This document shows positions 17,595-26,469 of a stretch of 64,000 bases of DNA, piece by piece. Each line of letters starts with the position of its first letter. The first letter of the stretch is position 1. Both the position numbers and the translations under genes were made by a program. The stretch lies in the NCBI GenBank assembly GCA_029880855.1, contig JAOUNS010000010.1:1-64000 (forward strand). The letters run 5' to 3'. The notes below the pieces were generated by a model. That model searched no databases, had not been told where the DNA came from, and worked only from the letters and a program-made list of their open reading frames with translations. Origin of the DNA: Gammaproteobacteria bacterium. Lineage in GTDB: Bacteria; Pseudomonadota; Gammaproteobacteria; UBA6429; Thiohalophilaceae.

Positions 17595-20382
17595 CGAGGA
17601 TAGCCTCTCGTTTATATCTAACCGGGAACAGTTCAATCAGTCGGGCATGACTTTTCTTGATCCATTCGTTATAGACGCCATTATTCACCCTCGACATATT
17701 TGTTTCAAAGAACTCGATTGCTTTTTCTTCAAATGGAAATGCCTTGTCTTCCAGAACGATAGAATATTGGGCGAGTTCCTCGCCTTTGAGGTGTTTCGGG
17801 CGTTCGGAATTGATCAGTGCCTTGCTGAAGTCGCGGTAGATTTCAGCAATCGCATAGGTCGCTTCGGTAGAAGCATCAGCCAAGCCATAAGATGATGCGC
17901 GACCGTAATACTCAACCGCTTTTTGCATGGATTGCTTCTTCTGTTTCAGGGTTCTTTCCAGAGGCAGAGTCAGTTGTTGTTTGTTAAATTCGGCATGTAC
18001 GTTTCTGGCCAAATTAAGGGATGCAGTCGCCGCAATGAAATTGGTACGGTCGGACTTATTTTTTTTCGATGCCCTTTTATCGACAGTCATGATCTTGTGT
18101 TGCCACGTATTGACCATTTTATGGTTGCCCTGGAGTTCATACAAGGTGACGATTTTTTGCATTGCCTCAAGGTATTGTGGATAGGGGCGCTGATACTTTT
18201 GAGTAATTTCTGTATAGGAACTGATTGCCGCCGGGATGTCTTTTTTCTCTTCGTAGAGTTCGGCTGCCTTCCAGAGGGCGGCAACTCTGACATTGCTGTC
18301 TTGTTCACCGCCTCGGGAGAGTTTGACATATTCATCTGCCGCTTCCTTGCTCATGCCCGATTTGAGATATGCAACGGAAAGTTTTTTGGAAACTTCAATG
18401 CTGTATTTGTTGGAAGGGTAGAGTGTTTTAAAGCGCTTGATATAGACAATGGCGTCTTTATAGCGATTGTGCTCCATGGCGAGGGCAATGGCGTCATACA
18501 GGCCGGTTGCAGCAATCGATGACTTGGCAACTGTGTCTGAAATGCGAAGGAAATGCCCCGTAGCCTGTTCATAATTCTTATTCGTCAGCTCAGCACTACC
18601 CTGTTTATAAATGGACAATGCCAGTTTGTCTTCCACGCTGGAACGGGTTTTTTCGCCAAGTCGTTCGCTGTCAAGGATACTCTGATAAGCGACCTCAGCA
18701 TTGGCATATTGCTGTAATTCAAAAAATGAATGTGCCTTGACAATTTGCGCATTTATCGTGGCCTTGGAAACTTGCGCGTTTGACGGGATGAGATCTGCAA
18801 GCTCGATCGCCTTGGGGTAGAGTTTTAAACGAAATGCCATGGCGGCCGCATTGGAAATGATGTCCAGTGACCGTTTGTCATCCGGGTACAGGCGAGTAAA
18901 CAGCGTCGCATATTTAATGTGTTTGGTCAGCCATGTCTCTCGATTTTTCTTGTAGCGATCATCGGTTAACAAATTGTTGGTGATAGTGATCGTTGCATAG
19001 GCGGCATCTTTATTCAGAATAATGTCCGAGTCATAGGCAGCCTGCTCGTAAAACTGCAGTGACTTATCGTAGTCCTTATGTTCGGCCAATAGTTCAGCAT
19101 ACAGAAAATGGATGTTGTTTTTCCGTGCATGCGATGAGTAGTGCTGTATGTAGCGGTCGTACCACAGTTGAGCATTATTAAAATAGGTGTTTTTGTGTTT
19201 CTTCTGGTAGAGACTGTGGTAATGGGCAGCCATCATCAGCAGAAATTGTTCCAGCGATGCTGAGGTGTTTTTATAAATCTTTTTGCTGGGGTTGACTTTA
19301 ACCCAATATTCACTGCCCGGGTTATATTTCTTGTAAACATTTTCAACCGTTGCAAACAGTTGATTGGTAAAACCACTTTCTTTCCAGATTTCCAGAATCT
19401 TTATTTGAGATTCGGGAATATTCGGTGAATCAGGATAAGTTTTATTGAAATAGTTCAGCGTCTCGATCGCATCGGTAAAAAGTAATTGTTTGCGATAGAT
19501 GTCGCTCAGATAGGCATAGGTGTAATACAGGTATTTGAAATCCTGATTTTCCTTAAAGAAGTTGTTGATCGGTTCCGCACCACCCAAATAGGAAAAACAG
19601 AGGCCGATAGCACGGAAGTATTCATTAAACTGTTGCAGCTCGCGCTCTGTGAGATCATCATAGTCGGCAAATCCGTGGTAGGTGACAGAGATCAGGAAGT
19701 CGTCAATTGCCTCTTCATAAAATTCCTGCTTGAATCGGGACCAGCCACGCTTGAATATAGCCTTTTCATAGAATAATTCACTTTTCTTCGCACTGATGAC
19801 ACTTGTGTAGGCGGTTTCAGCCTCGCGATATCTTTTTTCAGCAAAATAAATTTCAGCAAGTCTGAACTGACTTTCAACGAAGTAGGGGGATTTGGGATGA
19901 TTTGTTACAAGTTGAGCCAACGCATCTCGTGAATTTTCGAGATCGCCTCTCATGTCATAGGCCTTGGCCAATTGATACAATGTTTTGTCATTCCCTTTCG
20001 ATTTTGGAAAGTCACGTAAAGAAGAACTCAATAGTTCAATGGTTTTGTCCAGTCTTTCATTGTAGAGTTTGTCATCATTCTCTGCGCCGGCGCCGGATTT
20101 AAGATTTTCCTTCTCTTTCTGAATTTTATTTCCTAACTCAAATTCAAGTTCGGCCAGACGATTAATGGCGGAAAGTCTGAGCGAAGTATCGGTTGTCGCA
20201 TGTTTCAGATATTCCTCATAGGCCTGACGAATCTCTTCTTCCGATTTGGGTTTGATGTAGACATTTTGATAGGTTTGCTTGCTGGATACGATATCAATAT
20301 CACGCAGCGTCGGTCGTTTCGGCCGGCTGTCGCAAGCGGCCAGAGCGAGACAAAGTATTAATGTTATAAATCCGCTTTTCAT
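17569..20382 (-). CDS. Large TPR-repeat lipoprotein (AglT/GltE-like architecture)
   Basis: 937 aa. The signal peptide ends in LALAA-Cys17 with Asp at +2; in E. coli, Asp at +2 keeps lipoproteins in the inner membrane. Almost the whole mature protein is TPR or TPR-like helical repeats, for example TLYQLAKAYDMRGDLENSRD, SQFRLAEIYFAEKRYREAET and ALWKAAELYEEKKDIPAAIS. This architecture (large TPR protein in an operon with further TPR proteins) occurs in gene sets with ExbB/ExbD and AgmX-type proteins and recalls TPR lipoproteins of Myxococcus gliding machinery. The matching ExbB/ExbD/AgmX genes are present at 47.8-50.4 kb of this window. The start is 11 bases after the stop of the upstream TPR gene. 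The function is inferred from context only. Confidence 0.85.
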   Translation of the reverse strand: MKSGFITLILCLALAACDSRPKRPTLRDIDIVSSKQTYQNVYIKPKSEEEIRQAYEEYLKHATTDTSLRLSAINRLAELEFELGNKIQKEKENLKSGAGAENDDKLYNERLDKTIELLSSSLRDFPKSKGNDKTLYQLAKAYDMRGDLENSRDALAQLVTNHPKSPYFVESQFRLAEIYFAEKRYREAETAYTSVISAKKSELFYEKAIFKRGWSRFKQEFYEEAIDDFLISVTYHGFADYDDLTERELQQFNEYFRAIGLCFSYLGGAEPINNFFKENQDFKYLYYTYAYLSDIYRKQLLFTDAIETLNYFNKTYPDSPNIPESQIKILEIWKESGFTNQLFATVENVYKKYNPGSEYWVKVNPSKKIYKNTSASLEQFLLMMAAHYHSLYQKKHKNTYFNNAQLWYDRYIQHYSSHARKNNIHFLYAELLAEHKDYDKSLQFYEQAAYDSDIILNKDAAYATITITNNLLTDDRYKKNRETWLTKHIKYATLFTRLYPDDKRSLDIISNAAAMAFRLKLYPKAIELADLIPSNAQVSKATINAQIVKAHSFFELQQYANAEVAYQSILDSERLGEKTRSSVEDKLALSIYKQGSAELTNKNYEQATGHFLRISDTVAKSSIAATGLYDAIALAMEHNRYKDAIVYIKRFKTLYPSNKYSIEVSKKLSVAYLKSGMSKEAADEYVKLSRGGEQDSNVRVAALWKAAELYEEKKDIPAAISSYTEITQKYQRPYPQYLEAMQKIVTLYELQGNHKMVNTWQHKIMTVDKRASKKNKSDRTNFIAATASLNLARNVHAEFNKQQLTLPLERTLKQKKQSMQKAVEYYGRASSYGLADASTEATYAIAEIYRDFSKALINSERPKHLKGEELAQYSIVLEDKAFPFEEKAIEFFETNMSRVNNGVYNEWIKKSHARLIELFPVRYKREAILDDYVNVLH

Positions 20383-20393
20383 ATCAGGTACGG

Positions 20394-21815
20394 TTATTTG
20401 CCTGCGCTGCTGTCATATAAACGAGCCAGCCCGAACCGGGATTGACTCATGTAACTGCTCAGGAATTCAATTCGCTCGTTGAGCAGTGTCAGGGTAAGTT
20501 TTTTTAACAAGATGGTGTGTTCAGCCAGAATATGTTCGAATTTTTTTCTGGTATTCGGATTGACATCATCCAGGTGGTTGCTCAGTTCCTTCAGTTCGGC
20601 ATGGTTTTGTAAAAACGATTTTGGATAGTGTCGGGTAAACTCGACCTGGGTGTTGCCGATAATCAAGGTGCGTCTGTCCCCTGATATGGAGATATTTAAA
20701 TTGTTTTTTACATGCCTGGTCATGATGTCAGTAACATCATCAATACGTTTTTTGTAATATCCAACCGCCTCTTTGTATCCGGTAGCTGCTGTCAGATTCT
20801 GTTTGAGCTTTTCATAGACGTAGGGCAGCATCAGGTGTGACTCATCGACGGAGAGGTCAAATGATTGTTTTTGTTTGAGGATATTGATGGCGTTTAATGC
20901 ACCAATAAAATCCTCCTGATTGGTTGCAGTTAATGCAATTCCCAGCAGCGCACGATTGGTGTAGCGACTATCCAGTCCGACATCTCTGAATGAGTCGCGG
21001 GAATTTCGAAAATAACCCTGTTGCAAAAGCGAGTAACCATTGATCAAGTTCATCCTGTTAATGATTTCATCATTGACCGCAATTTTCGGACTGTTCAGTA
21101 CCTTGTCAATTTCGAGTTTGGCGTCAGTCCACCAGCCTTGACGGATATAGGCGACTGCGGTGTTTATCACCGCCAGTGGATAGTATTTTGAGTTGTCCGG
21201 TATTTTTTGATAATAGGCGACAGCTTTGCGGTGGTTCTTCCGGCTTTGCTCTGCAATGCCTTGCAACAAGAGTGTATAGTGTGCATCTTCAGTCGGCAGA
21301 TCATTGAGCACGCCTTCAAGATTATTCAGCGTTTCTTGCCACTGTTGTCGATCTGCATAATATTTGGCGAAAATAAACGTTACATTGGATCTCAGCGACT
21401 TGTCACCTTCGGAACTGACGGTATCCAGAATCTCTCTGGCGGTGTTCCATTCGTTGTGACGCAGCAGCATATCAACAAGATAGAAAACAGCCCGGTTGTC
21501 TATGTTGTCCTTAATGAGTTTCAAATGTTTGCGGATAAGATAGATGGCCTGGATATGATTATCCTTGGCCATCAGGGTCAGCACTTCCTGTTCCAGTGCG
21601 GAGACGTCTGTAAATTTTCGATCACCGAATTTTTTTTGCCGCACCAATTCAGCGTAGACTTCGGTTGATATTGTTCTGAAACGCTGTTCAGCGGTCTCGA
21701 TCTGTTTTAACAGCGACTCTTCTGCATTGAGCAGGGGCGTGTACAGTCCGCTGCTCAGCAAAACAGCCGGGAGAAAAATCAGCTTGATTAAAATGTGGGT
21801 GTAACGGAAATCCAT
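20394..21815 (-). CDS. Periplasmic TPR-repeat protein
   Basis: 473 aa from ATG 21815 (a TTG at 21827 is in frame but less likely). A signal peptide or N-terminal anchor covers about residues 8-32 (LIKLIFLPAVLLSSGLYTPL, then LLNAEES). The rest is helical TPR-type repeats, such as VFYLVDMLLRHNEWNTAREI, FIFAKYYADRQQWQETLNNL and VINTAVAYIRQGWWTDAKLE, ending in a long helical tail. It is the first gene of the minus-strand operon TPR, TPR lipoprotein, TPR lipoprotein, small exported protein. The region upstream (21828-22006) is AT-rich and separated from tssH by a hairpin, so the operon probably has its own promoter. Probably a structural protein of an envelope complex. Confidence 0.85.
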   Translation of the reverse strand: MDFRYTHILIKLIFLPAVLLSSGLYTPLLNAEESLLKQIETAEQRFRTISTEVYAELVRQKKFGDRKFTDVSALEQEVLTLMAKDNHIQAIYLIRKHLKLIKDNIDNRAVFYLVDMLLRHNEWNTAREILDTVSSEGDKSLRSNVTFIFAKYYADRQQWQETLNNLEGVLNDLPTEDAHYTLLLQGIAEQSRKNHRKAVAYYQKIPDNSKYYPLAVINTAVAYIRQGWWTDAKLEIDKVLNSPKIAVNDEIINRMNLINGYSLLQQGYFRNSRDSFRDVGLDSRYTNRALLGIALTATNQEDFIGALNAINILKQKQSFDLSVDESHLMLPYVYEKLKQNLTAATGYKEAVGYYKKRIDDVTDIMTRHVKNNLNISISGDRRTLIIGNTQVEFTRHYPKSFLQNHAELKELSNHLDDVNPNTRKKFEHILAEHTILLKKLTLTLLNERIEFLSSYMSQSRFGLARLYDSSAGK

Positions 21816-22006
21816 TTTGATTGCCAACCGGTATCAAATTCCTTTAAAAACAAAGTGATGAAGAAGATTTATTATTGTAATCAACTTAAGAAATATACCA
21901 TTATTGGCCATTTTCTGTCCATAAAAATGCCAACAGACCGCCTATGATACCTGAAGCGGGGAAGGCTTTCTAATTAAACTCAGTCCAGTTTGATGTTCGG
22001 CTTAAA

Positions 22007-22041
22007 CGCCGCATACGCGATCGAGTGCTGCGTATGCGGCG
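22007..22041 (-). terminator. Hairpin terminator downstream of tssH
   Basis: Perfect 12-bp GC-rich inverted repeat (22007-22018 and 22030-22041) with an 11-base loop. Read on the minus strand it lies 25 bases after the tssH stop and is followed by TTTAAG, a short U-tract. It separates the tss operon from the TPR operon. Confidence 0.7.
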
Positions 22042-22065
22042 CTTCTGCCGACGATGTTCAACAGA

Positions 22066-24828
22066 TCAGGCGACAGTCAGTTCTTCGGTTGAACCGGTGG
22101 TTTGAGCTGTCGCTGTCCGCTTGCCGGAAGCTGCTGTGTCGATCTGATAGGTAAAGTCACCCTCATCAGTCACGCCGATATGGATGTGGGTGATGTCTTC
22201 ACCATCGGCCATGCGTGACAGGCACTCAGAGGCCATTTCGGGCAGCATGGTGCGGGACAGGATGTTCTCAATGTTACGCGCCCCGGTATCGACTTCCTGG
22301 CTGCGTGCAACAATGTGCAGCATGACATCTTCGTGGTAAGTGAACCCGGCATCGTAATGTTCGCGTACCCGTTTCTCAATCCGGTTCATGTTGATTTTGC
22401 AGATCTTCAACAGGTCATCATCACGCAAGGGATAGTAGGGGATGACAATAGATCGACCCAGGAAGGCCGGTTTAAAGTATTTCAGCAGTTGCGGACGGAA
22501 GTTGTCGAGCAATACATCCGGTTCAGGCAGGTCGCCCTCAGGGCCGCACATGGCGCGGATATGCTCTTCACCGGCATTGGAGGTCATAATGATCACAGTG
22601 TTGCGGAAGTCGATGTCGCGACCTTCACCATCCTTGATGGTGCCCTTGTCGAACAGATTATAGAAAATATCCTGTACACCCGGGTGGGCTTTTTCCATTT
22701 CGTCGAGCAACACCACACTGTAGGGCTTGCGGCGCACGGCTTCGGTCAGTACACCGCCTTCGCCATAACCGACGTAGCCGGGCGGTGAACCGAGCAGCAT
22801 GGAGACTTTGTGCTCTTCCTTGAATTCGGACATGTTGATGGTGGTGATGTTCTGTTCGCCGCCATACAGAATATCCGCCAGCGCCAGCGCTGTTTCGGTT
22901 TTACCGACACCGCTGGAGCCGACCATGAAGAAGACGCCAATGGGTTTACGCGGGTCGGTCAGACCGGCGCGAGAAGTGCGAATGTTTTCCGCAATCGAAT
23001 TGAGGGCATGCTGCTGACCGATCACACGTTCTCCGAGTCGTTCACCCAGATTGAGGATGGCCTGGATTTCGTCCGAGACCATTTTCCCGACCGGGATACC
23101 GGTCCAGTTGGCCACCACTTCGGCAATGGCCTGGCTGTCCACATTCACCTGGATCATGGGCTCTTCGCCCTGGAGGTCGGTCAGTTCATCCATCAGTTTG
23201 TGCAATTCGGATTTGATTTTTTCGCGATCCGCATCGCTTAATTGCTTGGGGGCATCCGGGGCCTTGCGGGCTTCAGCAGAGAGTTTTTGGGCGTGGAAAT
23301 CGTCTTCGATCTGTTTTTGCAGATCGTGAATTTGACTGACTTTGGCCTTTTCTTTTTCCCACTGGGCTTCCTGCTCGACCAGATGTTGTTCCAGACCGGC
23401 TTTTTCTTCCTTCAGTTGCGCAATACGGCTTTCACAGTTCCCCAGTGTCGCATTTTCGCGTTCCAGTGAAGTGATGTTGGTTTCGCACTGGTTAATGCGG
23501 CGACGGGTGTCCTCCACGGCGGCCGGTGTGGCGCTTTGACTCAGGGCAACACGGGCGCAGGCGGTATCCAGCAGGCTGACTGATTTATCAGGCAATTGTC
23601 TGGCGGTGATATAACGGCTGGAGAGCTTGACCGAATCTACAATGGCTTCATCCATAATGCGTACACCGTGGTGGTTTTGCAGCATCTGGGAGATGGCCCG
23701 CATCATATTGATAGCCTTCTCTTCACCGGGCTCCTCGATCTTAACCACCTGGAAACGACGGGTCAGGGCCGGATCCCGTTCGAAATATTTTTTGTACTCC
23801 GCCCAGGTGGTGGCGGCGATAGTCCGCAGTTCGCCGCGGGCCAGAGCCGGTTTCAGCAGGTTGGCGGCATCACCCTGGCCTTCCTTGCCGCCCGCACCGA
23901 TCAGGGTATGGGCTTCATCGATGAACATGATAATGGGTTGGGGAGAAGCCTTGACCTCGGCGATAACTGATTTCAGGCGATTCTCAAACTCACCTTTAAC
24001 ACTGGCGCCGGCCTGGAGCAGCCCCAGGTCGAGCGTGCGAACACAAACGCCTTTCAGAGGCTCCGGAACGTCGCCTGAGGCGATGCGCAGCGCAAAGCCC
24101 TCTACCACTGCCGTTTTGCCCACACCGGCCTCACCGGTCAAAATGGGGTTGTTTTGGCGACGGCGTATCAGAATATCAATAATTTGCCGGATCTCTTCGT
24201 CACGACCCAGAACAGCATCAATTTTGCCGTTTTTCGCGTCTTCCGTCAGGTTGACCGTAAATTTGTCCAGAGCCGGAGTCTTGCTGGGGGCACCGCCGGC
24301 ACCGGCAGGTGCACCGCTCGTTGGGGATTGCCCCAGGGCGGCGCTGGTGGATTCGGAGGTGGTGCCGACAATGGAACGAACCACCTCTCGCAGTGATTCA
24401 GGCGCGATTTTTTTCAGTTCACCGGACGCGGCTTCAGTGGAACGACGCAGGCCGTCGTCGAGCATCAGGGCGGCCAGAATGTGTGCGGAGGTGGCCTGAT
24501 TATGGCCGTATTCAACGGAGGCCAGCATCCAGGCGTTCTTGGCCAGGTCCACCAGAGTAGGGGAGAGGGCCGGGGCGCGGGTGTTGCCGGATTTGATACG
24601 GTCAAGCTCACGATTCAGATCCTGCATCAGTTTGCCCGGATTAACCTCAAACTTTTCCAGAACAGCGCTGATGTCGCTGCCGGGAATCTCAAGCAGTTTC
24701 AGCAGCCAGTGTTCAACCTCAACATTGTAGTGGGTGCGAGACAGGCACAGTCCGGCAGCTCCTTCCAGCATATTGCGGCACGGCTCATTCAGCTTTCCCA
24801 CCAGGGATTTCAAATCAATCGTTAACAT
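22066..24828 (-). CDS. tssH: TssH (ClpV) sheath-disassembly ATPase
   Basis: 920 aa, the usual ClpV size. It unfolds contracted TssB/TssC sheath so that subunits are reused. The N-terminal ClpN-like domain occupies about 1-160. AAA1 has Walker A GEAGVGKT near residue 231 and Walker B IIMFIDEAHTLIGAG. A coiled middle domain (about 430-550) is rich in Glu, Lys and Gln. AAA2 has GSSGVGKTETALAL near residue 640 and VVLLDEMEKAHP. AAAGGAA lies upstream of the ATG. It is the last gene of the tssA-to-tssH operon, 60 bases after the Cys-rich lipoprotein gene, and ends at a hairpin terminator. Confidence 0.97.
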   Translation of the reverse strand: MLTIDLKSLVGKLNEPCRNMLEGAAGLCLSRTHYNVEVEHWLLKLLEIPGSDISAVLEKFEVNPGKLMQDLNRELDRIKSGNTRAPALSPTLVDLAKNAWMLASVEYGHNQATSAHILAALMLDDGLRRSTEAASGELKKIAPESLREVVRSIVGTTSESTSAALGQSPTSGAPAGAGGAPSKTPALDKFTVNLTEDAKNGKIDAVLGRDEEIRQIIDILIRRRQNNPILTGEAGVGKTAVVEGFALRIASGDVPEPLKGVCVRTLDLGLLQAGASVKGEFENRLKSVIAEVKASPQPIIMFIDEAHTLIGAGGKEGQGDAANLLKPALARGELRTIAATTWAEYKKYFERDPALTRRFQVVKIEEPGEEKAINMMRAISQMLQNHHGVRIMDEAIVDSVKLSSRYITARQLPDKSVSLLDTACARVALSQSATPAAVEDTRRRINQCETNITSLERENATLGNCESRIAQLKEEKAGLEQHLVEQEAQWEKEKAKVSQIHDLQKQIEDDFHAQKLSAEARKAPDAPKQLSDADREKIKSELHKLMDELTDLQGEEPMIQVNVDSQAIAEVVANWTGIPVGKMVSDEIQAILNLGERLGERVIGQQHALNSIAENIRTSRAGLTDPRKPIGVFFMVGSSGVGKTETALALADILYGGEQNITTINMSEFKEEHKVSMLLGSPPGYVGYGEGGVLTEAVRRKPYSVVLLDEMEKAHPGVQDIFYNLFDKGTIKDGEGRDIDFRNTVIIMTSNAGEEHIRAMCGPEGDLPEPDVLLDNFRPQLLKYFKPAFLGRSIVIPYYPLRDDDLLKICKINMNRIEKRVREHYDAGFTYHEDVMLHIVARSQEVDTGARNIENILSRTMLPEMASECLSRMADGEDITHIHIGVTDEGDFTYQIDTAASGKRTATAQTTGSTEELTVA

Positions 24829-24888
24829 GTCAATTTCCTTTGGTTATTTCCGGCACATCTGACAGTGTGCCTGTCTTGATGAATACGT

Positions 24889-25311
24889 TCAGCAAAGGCC
24901 GGGATTTTTCTCGCAGCACTCTTTACCACATACTTTGTAAAACTTGTCTTTGTCGTTATAAAACTCACCGATGCCGCCGGCTCGAATCACCCAACTGTAT
25001 TTGATGTCGTTGATGTTGACTGTGCCGACTGAGTGGCAGGGCAAGATAGTGGAGTTGGCGGCCAGGTCGGCCTCGGCAACAATTTCTGCACTGGCAAAGA
25101 AGGTCTTTACCTGGCTTTCAGACAGGCTGAAACCCCGACAGGCTTCTTTCATGTAAGGTCTGTTTTCCGGCCCGACACCCTGTTTTCTGAATTCAATTTC
25201 AGCAAGTGTGAAGGGCTTTTTCGCCAGCAGTTCAAACTCCTGAACCTTGGTCGTCGTTGAACATCCTGTTATTAGAAACATTAAAAATATAGCGCATGTA
25301 ATGTTTTTCAT
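24889..25311 (-). CDS. Cysteine-rich lipoprotein within the tss operon
   Basis: 140 aa, unrecognised. The lipoprotein signal ends in LITG-Cys17 with Ser at +2, predicting the outer membrane. Six further cysteines lie in the mature part (EAC, LPCH, VCGKECC and the C-terminal Cys), so disulfides or metal binding are likely. The C-terminal third (SWVIRAGGIGEFY) looks like a small beta fold. It is co-directional between tssG (45 bases upstream) and tssH (60 bases downstream), a position where standard clusters have nothing essential. It could be a T6SS accessory lipoprotein, an envelope stabiliser or an immunity protein; the sequence does not decide. Confidence 0.75.
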   Translation of the reverse strand: MKNITCAIFLMFLITGCSTTTKVQEFELLAKKPFTLAEIEFRKQGVGPENRPYMKEACRGFSLSESQVKTFFASAEIVAEADLAANSTILPCHSVGTVNINDIKYSWVIRAGGIGEFYNDKDKFYKVCGKECCEKNPGLC

Positions 25312-25356
25312 CTGGTTTACTCCCTGGTAAATTCCTGTATTACCTGTTACTGCGAT

Positions 25357-26469
25357 TTACCTGAATCGGTTTGCAGATACTGAAATATCCGTTGTTTCAT
25401 CAGCGGCAAAGTACTGTTTTTTGGTTGACAGCCAGGTATTCCAGCCGATAACGGGTGGATGACTGCTATCAAGCCTGATTTTGGCCGGTACATCAGAACG
25501 TTTTACCCTGATGGTAAAGTCGTAATCATATTCCATATCAACGTAAAATCTGACGATCTCATCAAGAGCCATCAGCGCTTTGGTACCCGGCGCAAATGTG
25601 TTTAACTGGTCCTTGTTCAGAGGACCAAGAATAATGCGGATTTTACCCTGTGCGAACCAGCCTTTTCTACCCAGCATCAGGGATCTGCCCAAACAATTAT
25701 TCTGCCCTTTGGGGACCTCCCTGCCCGGCAGGCGGGTACGGACGTCATCAATCAACTCCTGCCATTGCCCGTTGAACTCACTGATTTCGACGGGTATCCC
25801 GAAATGGTGTTCAAGGATCTGTTTCAGACCAGATGAAGTTTTTATCCGTTGTGTAAACAGCCCGCTGTAATAAAGCAGTGACTCATCGCTGGTATAAAGT
25901 CGGTTCGACAGATGTTCAGTGCCCAGTCCCAGCAGAGATAATAGTGCCTGGGTATGGGGATCGCGTTTGTTTTTGACCGGTGGATTGAGTTTTTTTCTTT
26001 CGTACTCCACCGGCAGGTTGTATTTCGTGGCCGCTTGATAAAACAGCGAAATGGTCCGATGGTTAAACAGATCAAGGAAACGACTCAGGGAGGAGTCTTT
26101 CATTTTGAGTCGTTTCAGGATCAATTCGGAGTAGTGGAACGGCAATACACCGGAACTGCCGGTCAATCCCATAAAATTGACAAACAAATGCCATTGTTGG
26201 GCATTACCCTTCTGTGCCTTGAGCTTGATCCGTGCATTTTCCGATGACGGGAAGCTCAGGCTTTGTTGCGTATGAAAACGGATAACCTCGGTTTCGGGCG
26301 GCGTGTAGCGGGCGACCGGGTTTTTTACATATTTTGTTTTACCATCAAGATTGGCGAGCACGGCGGAACGTTCCAGCAGGCGCACCGTTTGGAAGAAGGA
26401 GAATCGATATGGCGCATTGGCCAGTTCTTCGATTACAGAAAAACTCTTTCGCCGGCTCGTGGTGGACAT
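25357..26469 (-). CDS. tssG: TssG, T6SS baseplate wedge protein
   Basis: 370 aa. The start region ANAPYRFSFFQTVRLLER is the TssG signature, as are FVNFMGLTGSSGVLPFHYSE near residue 120 and the C-terminal LGPLNKDQLNTFAPGTKAL. With TssE, TssF and TssK it forms the wedges around VgrG that start tube and sheath assembly. The ATG at 26469 lies inside tssF, overlapping its end by 37 bases, a common arrangement for this pair. Confidence 0.95.
   Translation of the reverse strand: MSTTSRRKSFSVIEELANAPYRFSFFQTVRLLERSAVLANLDGKTKYVKNPVARYTPPETEVIRFHTQQSLSFPSSENARIKLKAQKGNAQQWHLFVNFMGLTGSSGVLPFHYSELILKRLKMKDSSLSRFLDLFNHRTISLFYQAATKYNLPVEYERKKLNPPVKNKRDPHTQALLSLLGLGTEHLSNRLYTSDESLLYYSGLFTQRIKTSSGLKQILEHHFGIPVEISEFNGQWQELIDDVRTRLPGREVPKGQNNCLGRSLMLGRKGWFAQGKIRIILGPLNKDQLNTFAPGTKALMALDEIVRFYVDMEYDYDFTIRVKRSDVPAKIRLDSSHPPVIGWNTWLSTKKQYFAADETTDISVSANRFR

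Noticed and set aside
17923-18522. 199-aa plus-strand frame inside the large TPR lipoprotein gene
   Set aside because: It is antisense to a clear TPR coding frame and shows no ribosome site or domain.
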